From Gallionella sp. UBA4737 (GTDB lineage Bacteria > Pseudomonadota > Gammaproteobacteria > Burkholderiales > Gallionellaceae), in contig DHIV01000035.1 in assembly GCA_002403995.1 (NCBI GenBank), forward strand, positions 1 through 21,701: a DNA stretch of 21,701 nucleotides, written 5' to 3'. Below, piece by piece: positions 16,094 through 21,701 of this stretch. The notes under the pieces were generated by a model that made no database searches, had not been told where the DNA came from, and saw only the letters and a list, made by a program, of their open reading frames with translations. How positions within the stretch are numbered: the stretch's first letter is position 1; the number at the start of each line of letters is the position of its first letter. A program made the translations under genes and the position numbers.

Positions 16094-16367
16094 GTATCGT
16101 GCCTTGCCTTCAAAACGTTTGGCGGTGTCAACAACCCATCAAATTTTGGTAACAGTTTGGTTTAATTGCCTGCGTTTGATGGATTGCGTCCTGGTTTTGA
16201 CGCTTTTTCTGGGGTGATGCCAGTGCAGGTGAAACTTAATTTCGCGGTAGATTGCGCGCCTACGCTATCTCCCACACAGAATCGTGTATGTTTCAGCATT
16301 CCCTGCGGCCATGATTCTGTCTGGGAAAAGCATCATCCGGACTCAATCCCAAACTGGTGTGAATCAT

Positions 16368-17468
16368 TCATTTTTTTGGTAAAGCGCCCCCGTCATTTTC
16401 AGCCGGCTTTTTAGCAGCGGTGGGGAGCGGCAAGAAACGCGACTCGTCGATGTGAACATGTGTTTGCTTCCGGAGCTTCGCGTTGAGAGCGTTCCATGCG
16501 ATATCGCTTTGTTCAGTTAGCCACAGCTCCTTGGCGCGGTGCTGGGATGCCTCAAAATTGAGTGGAGGTGGTTGTATGCGGTCAGTCAGGCGGAAAATCG
16601 CCACGCCTTCCAGCAGTCTGACGGGGTCTGAAGTTTCGCCGGGCTGGAGTTTGCTCACGGTTTGCTCGGGCAGCCCGGGCAGCATGCCGGTATGCAAGTA
16701 GCCCATGTCGCCGCCCTCCTCGGCGGTTATGTCGCCGGAGTAGTCATGTGCCAATGTCGCGAAATCTTCGCCGGCACGCAGACGCTTGACCAAACCATCC
16801 GCTTCTTCCGTCGCCTTGCGCCATTCCTCATCAGTTGAGGACGGGTCCACCCTGATCAGGATGACCGAGACCTTGGGTTGCGGAGGCGACGTGAACTTGT
16901 CCGGATGGGCAGCAAAATACTCTTGGAGCTGCTTCGTGGTAGGTGGAGGCACATTGCGCACGAGTGTTTCCAGTTGGTACCGGATGTTCTCATCCTGCAG
17001 CTTCTTGGTGATAATTGGCAGCACCCGTTTGCGGGCTTTCGGCCAATTTGGATCGTTGGCATAATGCCGATCATACTTTTGCAGTTCCTGATCGACAGCG
17101 GCAGGGTCCGGCTTCAGTTTGCGGCGCCTGGCTTCCTGCGTCAGCAGGATGTCGTTGACCAGCTTGTTTCCGACTTCCCGCTGGAATGCGGCCAGCGCAT
17201 CATCGTCCGGCTTGCCGTGAAAGAACCTGTTTTTTGCCTGGCTGGTAAAAGCAGCGCGGTATTCCGCCCAGGTGATCGTGACGTTCCCGACGGTAGCGAA
17301 TACCGGTACTTTGGCGGCGCTGCCCTGCGCCACTGGAGGAGTGGCGGCCAAGGTCTGTTCTGCGCAAAGCGGCATTCCGGCGAGCAGCAGCGCCAATGTC
17401 AAACGGGCACCAGACCAAAATTTTTTCGACTTAATGTTCAGGATGTTGCGGTTTCTTTCAGCTTTCAC
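16368..17468 (-). CDS. periplasmic peptidyl-prolyl cis-trans isomerase, parvulin/SurA type
   Basis: This exported folding catalyst isomerises Xaa-Pro bonds and may chaperone secreted proteins. The 366-residue protein starts at GTG with GAAAGG about ten bases upstream. A basic N-region and hydrophobic core end near residue 42. Residues 58-190 form the helical SurA-like N-terminal domain (FATVGNVTITWAEYRAAF). The parvulin rotamase domain covers about 197-297, with PKVSVILIRVDPSS, FATLAHDYSGD, GGDMGYLHTGMLPGLPEQ and GVAIFRLTDR as its core signature. The tail is Lys/Pro-rich. Isomerases of this type occur beside multiheme cytochrome genes in other bacteria, so folding or export of the neighbouring cytochromes or barrel is a reasonable role. 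A strong promoter lies about 150 bases upstream. Confidence 0.92.
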   Translation of the reverse strand: MKAERNRNILNIKSKKFWSGARLTLALLLAGMPLCAEQTLAATPPVAQGSAAKVPVFATVGNVTITWAEYRAAFTSQAKNRFFHGKPDDDALAAFQREVGNKLVNDILLTQEARRRKLKPDPAAVDQELQKYDRHYANDPNWPKARKRVLPIITKKLQDENIRYQLETLVRNVPPPTTKQLQEYFAAHPDKFTSPPQPKVSVILIRVDPSSTDEEWRKATEEADGLVKRLRAGEDFATLAHDYSGDITAEEGGDMGYLHTGMLPGLPEQTVSKLQPGETSDPVRLLEGVAIFRLTDRIQPPPLNFEASQHRAKELWLTEQSDIAWNALNAKLRKQTHVHIDESRFLPLPTAAKKPAENDGGALPKK

Positions 17469-17615
17469 TATGGGGGCCTTTCATGTTAGGTGATTCCGTC
17501 CGGTTTGCGGCAGTGCGTTGAAATTAGCCTTTCGCGCAAGACTATCGTGCAGAGTCCGATGCGTTTTCGATATCAATTTATGTTCAATATAGGGGCAATC
17601 CCCATATATTTGTTC

Positions 17616-17644
17616 AGCATAGTGGGTACTGTTATCCCTGTCAA
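17616..17644 (-). promoter_or_regulatory. sigma-70 promoter for the prolyl isomerase gene
   Basis: On the minus strand a perfect TTGACA (17644-17639) is followed after 17 bases by TATGCT (17621-17616). It lies between the terminator of the tetraheme gene and the GTG start, giving a leader of about 140 bases. A GGGG/CCCC hairpin element sits just after the predicted start point and could be an operator. Confidence 0.6.
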
Positions 17645-17717
17645 ATGACTGCATGCGGTTTCATTTCATTCTGGCTGCGATATTCAGGGCCGACAGACTG
17701 CTAGCGGGTAAGACTGC

Positions 17718-17749
17718 AAAAAAAAAGCCGGACGATGTACCGTCCGGCT
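17718..17749 (-). terminator. strong intrinsic terminator of the tetraheme cytochrome gene
   Basis: On the minus strand AGCCGGACG, a 6-base loop and CGTCCGGCT form a perfect 9-bp GC-rich stem (17749-17726), and the RNA then continues into a run of nine U residues. It lies 31 bases after the stop codon. This is a textbook rho-independent terminator and separates the tetraheme gene from the isomerase gene. Confidence 0.95.
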
Positions 17750-17779
17750 CACCCATTGCTGGGTTATATTACCTGCTGC

Positions 17780-18745
17780 TTACTTGGCGTGGCAAGTCAG
17801 ACAAACCTGGCTGCCGGTATTGCCGCCTGGAAGACGCAGGAAGGTTGTGTTGGAGCTATGTGGGTCATGGCAAGTTCCGCATTCCACCATCGGCTCACCA
17901 GAACCAAGCGCACCATCGGTACGGGTATAGAGCGGGAAGTCGTTAGCCTGATAGCCTAGGCCACCTGTATCCACATAGAACATGGTGGAGTTGGGGTTGG
18001 AGGAAATGTTAACAGCGCCGGTAGCGATGCCCGTTGGTACAGCGGATGGGCTGTTGGTGCTGGTAGTCGGAGCATTGTTTGTAGCAGTCGAGCCATATCC
18101 GCCAGGGTTGCCGGTGAATGCAGCGAAGTCTGGATCACGTGTAGCTTGACCAACAGAAGGAGTAGTTCCAACTTGGTAGCCGCCACCACCGTACTGCATG
18201 CTGATCGGATGGTCGTTCCTCAAGTCGGTGCCCAAGTAGATCAGGTCGCCGGTTGTTGTTCCGTTATCGCTTGGTGTAAAGTCGCTCAGATAAGCGGAGC
18301 TTGGATCGGTACCATCCAGCCATGTCGAGGCGCCACCGTCCGTGGTCACGGTATTGCTGTTAGGACCGGAGCCAGGTCCGTTGATTACGGAGTTTCTGGC
18401 TTGTGTGCCGTCATGGCAGGAGAGGCAGGCGATCGATACGCCACCAACAGGTGCTTCGTCAGCGTCAAAGGTGATACGGCCCATGCTGCTGAAGCGGGTG
18501 TAAACGGAAGTGCTTGATACGGTGCGGTTCCAGATCGGTGCATTGGTTGCTTGATTGCCACCGTGGGGTGTATGGCAGAATATGCAGATTTCGGTAGTGC
18601 CATTAGCACCCGTCATATGTGCACCTTCTCCGGTTACGCTCAGGTTGTGCGCGGTATTGGAGACGCTGGCCATGGCTGCGCTGCTTGCTGCCATCAGCGC
18701 CAAGCCGCCGGCTACTTTGGCGATTGAAGTGAATGATGTTTTCAT
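17780..18745 (-). CDS. secreted tetraheme c-type cytochrome, OmcE-like filament subunit candidate
   Basis: This 321-residue exported cytochrome has a short signal peptide with cleavage at AMA|SV (residue 26). Four heme sites begin at Cys54 (CIFCH), Cys107 (CLSCH), Cys289 (CGTCH) and Cys315 (CLTCH), the last only two residues from the end. Likely distal ligands are His33 (HNLS), His61 (TPH), His179 (NDHP) and His296 (DPH), one per heme. A Gly/Ser/Thr/Asn-rich segment without cysteines separates hemes 2 and 3. Four hemes, the paired-CXXCH layout and low charge recall OmcE-type cytochromes that polymerise into extracellular nanowires; this is from family memory, not alignment. AAAGGA precedes the ATG at good spacing. 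Its own sigma-54-type promoter and strong terminator suggest separate, regulated and possibly high expression. Confidence 0.88.
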   Translation of the reverse strand: MKTSFTSIAKVAGGLALMAASSAAMASVSNTAHNLSVTGEGAHMTGANGTTEICIFCHTPHGGNQATNAPIWNRTVSSTSVYTRFSSMGRITFDADEAPVGGVSIACLSCHDGTQARNSVINGPGSGPNSNTVTTDGGASTWLDGTDPSSAYLSDFTPSDNGTTTGDLIYLGTDLRNDHPISMQYGGGGYQVGTTPSVGQATRDPDFAAFTGNPGGYGSTATNNAPTTSTNSPSAVPTGIATGAVNISSNPNSTMFYVDTGGLGYQANDFPLYTRTDGALGSGEPMVECGTCHDPHSSNTTFLRLPGGNTGSQVCLTCHAK

Positions 18746-18793
18746 TAGTAAATCCTTTTAAAGTTTAGGAAAAAGAGTACTGCAATCTTCTTT

Positions 18794-18836
18794 TTGACAC
18801 CTGCCCTACCGCTCAAACCATGATAGTGCGTGTCAA
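18794..18836. repeat. 7-bp inverted repeat in the leader of the tetraheme gene
   Basis: TTGACAC (18794-18800) and GTGTCAA (18830-18836) are perfect inverted copies 29 bases apart. Inside them, CTACC and GATAG (minus strand CTATC...GGTAG) can form a second stem if one G-U pair is allowed. It could be an operator or leader hairpin. The predicted sigma-54 start point falls at the edge of the 5' arm, so a complete RNA stem would need an earlier start. Confidence 0.4.
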
Positions 18837-18839
18837 TAA

Positions 18840-18857
18840 AAGCATATACTGTGCCAG
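18840..18857 (-). promoter_or_regulatory. sigma-54 (RpoN) type promoter for the tetraheme cytochrome gene
   Basis: On the minus strand the sequence CTGGCACAGTATATGCTT matches the -24/-12 consensus TGGCAC-N5-TTGC, with one mismatch (ATGC for TTGC) and exactly ten bases between the invariant GG and GC. It overlaps the palindrome ATATACTG-TGC-CAGTATAT (plus strand, 18844-18862), which could be a repressor or activator site. The predicted start lies about 85 bases before the ATG. Confidence 0.6.
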
Positions 18858-19129
18858 TATATTAATTTATTGTTTATTAACTATAATTATTTAAATAAAA
18901 AATATTTCTCTCATAATCAGGAAGAATATCCCCGGTAATTTCTTGAAAATGGGAGATAGCAGTAAATTCCGGGTGCATTTCAATCGGCGAGTAAACCTGG
19001 AATTTGATCGGGCCCCAGTCAGTAGCGAAACTCGAGAAATGGGAATGCCTGTGCCGGTGTCTGGTAGGGGTTAGCGCATGCGGGCCTGGCTTGTGCGCTT
19101 GGCGGTTTGCCTCGCCTGGTGGGTTGGGA

Positions 19130-20848
19130 TTACTTGTTGTGGCAACTCAGGCAAACCTGGCTGCGTGCATTGCCGCCGGGCAGGCGCAGAAAAGTCGGAT
19201 TGGTGCTATGCGGATCATGGCAGGTTGCACATTCTACATAGGGCTGGTTTAGTGTGGATTCGCTGGGTATGGAATCGATTTTATCAGTGCGGGTGAAAAG
19301 ATATAAATCAGTCTTCTGCCGCCCATTTTTGGAGTTCGGGGTCTCTATCCACCAGACGGTGCCGTTGCCGGTACCGCTGTATGTGCTTTTATTGAATCCT
19401 CCCTTGGGGGAATCGAAGCTGCCTGCTTTGCTGAAATTTCCTATATCGTTGAAGGCGGCTGTGTCGTTGCGTTTGAAGACTCCGCGCCTGTTAAAGAAGG
19501 TGAATTTATTGCCATCAAGTGAAGTAAATTTATTAAAGTCAGCGAGTTGGGTGTAGGCGGCGACCGGGTCGGGAGGGATGTCAGGCGCGTTCTGGTTTTG
19601 TCCGCCACCGCCGTACGGCATGCCGACCGGATGGTGGTTCTTCAAATCGTTGCCGGTATTGACCATCTCTCCATATGGGACATTCAGCCTGTTGTCCGGT
19701 GTATTAATTATGATATTCGGTGCTTGGGTACCATCATGGCAGGAGAGACAAGACATGGACACTGAGCCTGACGCTTCATTCGTGGCACTGCCCATGGATG
19801 AGTAAGCCCGGTAGCCGCTCAAGGGTGGAGCGGTACGGTTCCACAGCGGAGGGGACGCGACACCGGATTCCGAGCCTTGCGGTGTATGGCAGAATGCGCA
19901 GATCTCCCCGGTATTGGCGCCGGTCGGGGTGAGGTTGTGCTTGCCGAAAAGGGCGGCATCGCCAGTGACGGCATTCCCGGTGGCGGCATCTGCGGTCGTG
20001 GCAATATGGGTGGCATCGTGGGTGGGGCCAGTACAAAAGTCGCAGAGAAAATATCCATCAGCCGCTACCGCATTACGTTTTGCTGTCTTGCTGGATGCAG
20101 GGGTGGGTGTAGCTGATGCGGCTGGAATTTCGCCGGGTGGTGGTGTGACGGTAGTAGTATCTGCTGTTGCGACACCAGTCTCAGCCGTTGCGTTATCAGC
20201 AATTCCCGGTGGAGTTGGAATTGCTTCAAGTTGGCTGAATACACCGGCTGGCAGGGCTGTAGCGGGAATCGCTGTCGGTAAGGTGCTGAGAGATGCCACC
20301 AGAATAGTCTGGCCAGCGGTGAATACGGCCGCACCTGCCTTATTGGTCATGCTGATGCTGCCTGATATTACCTGGCTGTAGAGGGTGTCATTCACTGTGA
20401 CGGCCATGAACTCCGTTCCGCGAGTGTCTATGGTTGCGTTCGGGGTCGAAAGCCGGAATGCTTCATGGTTGCGCTGACCGATTAACCCGGTGATGAAACG
20501 CATGCCGCCTGTGAATTTGGAAAAATCAACATTGCTTTTCCCGGCACGCTTTGGATCGTAATGATACTCGTCGACATGGAAAGCGGTGTTTGCTTGCATG
20601 ATGGCTATTTGACCATCTTTGAATTCCAGCACGGCATAACTTTTGTCGCCGGTATTTACGACTGTATCAGAAGGAATTGCATCGTTCTTTATCGCAGCAC
20701 GGGGGGCATTTTTCCCGATGCCAATGGACACATCACCGGCAGCATCGTATACATAGCCATCCGCAGCCCACGCCGAAGTTGTAACAATCCAGGCGAGAAC
20801 CATTAACGCACGGCCAAGACTTTTTGCTGAAACCTTAACCGCCCCCAA
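19130..20848 (-). CDS. FecR-domain protein fused to a tetraheme c-type cytochrome
   Basis: This exported two-part protein has an N-terminal FecR domain (about residues 30-187 from the chosen start) with GDVSIGIGKNAPRAA, TGDKSYAVLEFKDGQIAIM, FRLSTPNATIDTRGTEFMA and GQTILVAS. A Pro/Thr/Ala-rich linker follows (about 188-260). The C-terminal tetraheme module has sites at Cys317 (CAFCH), Cys367 (CLSCH), Cys540 (CATCH) and Cys566 (CLSCH), ending CHNK like the next gene. CDFC at 269-272 lacks the His. The conserved TPH after heme 1 is TPQ here, while NDHP has become NHHP. Start choice: TTG at 20848 with AGGG eight bases upstream gives a normal 28-residue signal peptide; the frame is open to a TTG at 20962. 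FecR domains occur in anti-sigma factors and in surface proteins; anchoring, capping or sensing is inferred. Confidence 0.82.
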   Translation of the reverse strand: MGAVKVSAKSLGRALMVLAWIVTTSAWAADGYVYDAAGDVSIGIGKNAPRAAIKNDAIPSDTVVNTGDKSYAVLEFKDGQIAIMQANTAFHVDEYHYDPKRAGKSNVDFSKFTGGMRFITGLIGQRNHEAFRLSTPNATIDTRGTEFMAVTVNDTLYSQVISGSISMTNKAGAAVFTAGQTILVASLSTLPTAIPATALPAGVFSQLEAIPTPPGIADNATAETGVATADTTTVTPPPGEIPAASATPTPASSKTAKRNAVAADGYFLCDFCTGPTHDATHIATTADAATGNAVTGDAALFGKHNLTPTGANTGEICAFCHTPQGSESGVASPPLWNRTAPPLSGYRAYSSMGSATNEASGSVSMSCLSCHDGTQAPNIIINTPDNRLNVPYGEMVNTGNDLKNHHPVGMPYGGGGQNQNAPDIPPDPVAAYTQLADFNKFTSLDGNKFTFFNRRGVFKRNDTAAFNDIGNFSKAGSFDSPKGGFNKSTYSGTGNGTVWWIETPNSKNGRQKTDLYLFTRTDKIDSIPSESTLNQPYVECATCHDPHSTNPTFLRLPGGNARSQVCLSCHNK

Positions 20849-21010
20849 CTGAAACACCCTGTAAAGCCATAGGCGGTTCCTGGCGGCGGCATCAACCCAC
20901 AACCCTCGCCTCAGGCACGATACCAATTTTTTGATTCTGTTCAAGACTGACCTCGCGCGCAACTGCTATGTGCGCCAAATAAAGTTTTCATGTCGCGAAT
21001 TTCAATAAAT

Positions 21011-21062
21011 TAGGGCTGTAAAAAAATTGGCTACTTTATGTTGATTAAGGCTGTCAGCCCTA
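21011..21062. repeat. 8-bp inverted repeat TAGGGCTG/CAGCCCTA
   Basis: TAGGGCTG (21011-21018) and CAGCCCTA (21055-21062) are perfect inverted copies. They enclose the left arm of the longer repeat at 21041-21106, so the two possible hairpins exclude one another. The patch lies roughly 160-260 bases upstream of the FecR-cytochrome start. Confidence 0.45.
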
Positions 21063-21106
21063 TCGCTTGGAAGCAGGCACAAAATATGCCGATTTACCTT
21101 AATCAA
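21041..21106. repeat. 10-bp inverted repeat TTGATTAAGG/CCTTAATCAA
   Basis: TTGATTAAGG (21041-21050) and CCTTAATCAA (21097-21106) are perfect inverted copies with 46 bases between them, centre to centre 56 bases. The arms could be paired operator half-sites bridged by a looped regulator, or a long stem. The TTGAT/ATCAA ends recall FNR-type half-sites, but the spacing is wrong for a single FNR box. Confidence 0.45.
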
Positions 21107-21280
21107 TATACAACCTATGTGTTTTGTCGTAAATATCTTTCGATTTCAGAAAATCATCCTCCCGTATTTGAGAAATGCTGCGCTAGTAATCATCAAATTA
21201 CGGGAAGATTCGGTTACCCCTGCGCAGGCAGTCGGGAGAGGGCAAGGCAATGATTCCGATCTTGAGTTAGGAAAAGACAA

Positions 21281-21308
21281 ACAATAATGTATATCCTCGA
21301 TTTGTCAA
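21281..21308 (-). promoter_or_regulatory. candidate sigma-70 promoter for the FecR-cytochrome gene
   Basis: On the minus strand a perfect TTGACA (21308-21303) is followed after 16 bases by TATTGT (21286-21281), a 4/6 match. It would give a leader of over 400 bases containing the inverted repeats. The long leader and weak -10 make this tentative. Confidence 0.3.
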
Positions 21309-21378
21309 AGTGAGCGCATCTACAATTAATGCTGTTTTGAATATCTGCTTTGGATGACAGCTTAATTCTGATTTGGTT

Positions 21379-21701
21379 TCAATTTTGTGGGCATAAGCCA
21401 AGCGAGCAGCTTTTCGTGAAATCTTCCTGCGCCGCCGCGAAGTTGCCGAGGGCGCGGTAAGTCAGGGCGCGCCCATTATAAGAGTTGGGATTGTTCGGAT
21501 TCAGCGCAATGGCTCGGTCATAATCACGCAGCGCTTCCTGATACCTCCCCAGGGAATAATAGGCGGTGGCGCGATTGCCATACATGAAATCATAAGGATG
21601 TGTGGCAATAGCCCTGTTGAAAGCGGCGATGGCCTCGTCATAGCGCTTGAGTTGTCCCAACTCGGTGCCAAGGTTGAAATAAATACGCTCGACACCGTAT
21701 G
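21379..21701 (-). CDS. TPR-repeat protein, C-terminal fragment (5' end outside the window)
   Basis: The frame is open to the right edge, so only the last 107 residues are seen. They contain about two and a half to three tetratricopeptide repeats with the usual spacing: ELGQLKRYDEAIAAFNRAIA, YSLGRYQEALRDYDRAIALN and YRALGNFAAAQEDFTKSCSL, each carrying the conserved small residues at positions 8 and 20. The protein ends SLGLCPQN. TPRs mediate protein-protein contacts; the rest of the protein, and so its role, is unknown. It may be a separate unit, since over 500 bases separate it from the FecR-cytochrome gene. A part in the cytochrome locus cannot be judged. Confidence 0.85.
   Translation of the reverse strand, partial: YGVERIYFNLGTELGQLKRYDEAIAAFNRAIATHPYDFMYGNRATAYYSLGRYQEALRDYDRAIALNPNNPNSYNGRALTYRALGNFAAAQEDFTKSCSLGLCPQN

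Larger units (their letters stand above)
15791..16367. other. 577-base gap with a palindrome-rich patch, no convincing gene
   Basis: This gap between the prolyl isomerase and barrel genes has short open frames on both strands, but none has a good start or familiar protein character. It contains three inverted repeats between 15940 and 16093, listed separately. The barrel promoter should lie here if the gene is not read from the isomerase promoter, but no convincing -35/-10 pair was found close to its ATG. Confidence 0.5.
18746..19129. other. 384-base intergenic region with the tetraheme gene's control elements
   Basis: No gene was found here. It contains the ribosome binding site, the inverted repeat at 18794-18836, the sigma-54-like promoter and palindrome at 18840-18862, and a very AT-rich stretch (about 18858-18915) upstream that could bind IHF or bend DNA. 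No terminator follows the FecR-cytochrome gene in 19000-19129. Confidence 0.6.
20963..21378. other. 416-base intergenic region with regulatory-looking repeats
   Basis: No convincing gene lies here. The region holds inverted repeats at 21011-21062 and 21041-21106, an imperfect hairpin (CCCGTATTTGA 21161-21171 with TCAAATTACGGG 21193-21204) and a candidate minus-strand promoter at 21281-21308. A 71-codon plus-strand frame at 21038-21253 crosses these elements and has no protein-like character. Confidence 0.5.

Noticed and set aside
16166..16414. Plus-strand 82-codon frame near the end of the isomerase gene
   Set aside because: It runs into the isomerase gene antisense and has no start signal or protein character.
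17398..17404. Prolyl isomerase as a lipoprotein through a cysteine near residue 35
   Set aside because: The sequence GMPLC has Leu at the -1 position, which does not fit the lipobox; ordinary signal peptide cleavage near residue 42 is favoured.
18794..18836. Leader hairpin as a c-di-GMP or other known riboswitch
   Set aside because: GEMM-type riboswitches often precede multiheme cytochrome genes, so I looked for their conserved bases; they are absent, and the predicted RNA start cuts into the 5' arm.
20030..20050. CDFC in the FecR-cytochrome as a fifth heme site
   Set aside because: The two cysteines are followed by Thr, not His, so no proximal ligand is present; a disulfide or lost site is more likely.
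1..21701. tRNA, rRNA, CRISPR array or intact insertion sequence
   Set aside because: No cloverleaf, regularly spaced repeats, transposase frame or conserved rRNA segment was seen on reading both strands.

Overview
The window looks like a chromosomal segment of a betaproteobacterium, most likely a relative of the iron-oxidising Gallionellaceae/Nitrosomonadales. This is an inference from the gene order plsC-gmhB-glyS-glyQ, common in Betaproteobacteria, next to a large multiheme cytochrome locus. No rRNA, tRNA, CRISPR array or intact insertion sequence was seen.

Left part (1-7339). Housekeeping genes lie on the minus strand: the 5' end of a plsC-like acyltransferase, gmhB, glyS and glyQ, tightly packed and probably driven by a promoter just upstream of glyQ. 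Divergent from them on the plus strand is a complete TRAP transporter (dctP, dctQ, dctM) with a strong hairpin between dctP and dctQ. A small GIY-YIG nuclease gene on the minus strand follows.

Central and right part (7422-20848, all minus strand). This is a cytochrome locus. In transcription order it holds: a FecR-domain protein fused to a tetraheme cytochrome; a stand-alone tetraheme cytochrome with its own terminator and a good sigma-54-type promoter; a periplasmic parvulin-type prolyl isomerase with a sigma-70 promoter; an outer-membrane beta-barrel protein; a decayed gene; then a tightly coupled five-gene operon (two triheme c7-type cytochromes, two NHL beta-propeller lipoproteins, and an 890-residue cytochrome with 11 CXXCH motifs plus a C-terminal CX3CH). 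In total there are 25 CXXCH sites plus the CX3CH.

The parts fit an extracellular electron-transfer system: small periplasmic carriers, an outer-membrane barrel, outer-membrane lipoproteins, a periplasmic folding factor and secreted cytochromes. The tetraheme module resembles, from memory of the family, subunits of OmcE-type polymerised cytochrome filaments. It occurs here three times: alone, behind a FecR domain, and as the N-terminal part of the large cytochrome. The FecR-cytochrome fusion is the most unusual element and could be an anchor, cap or sensor for a cytochrome filament. The right edge holds the 3' end of a TPR-repeat gene, separated from the cytochrome locus by a regulatory-looking region rich in inverted repeats.
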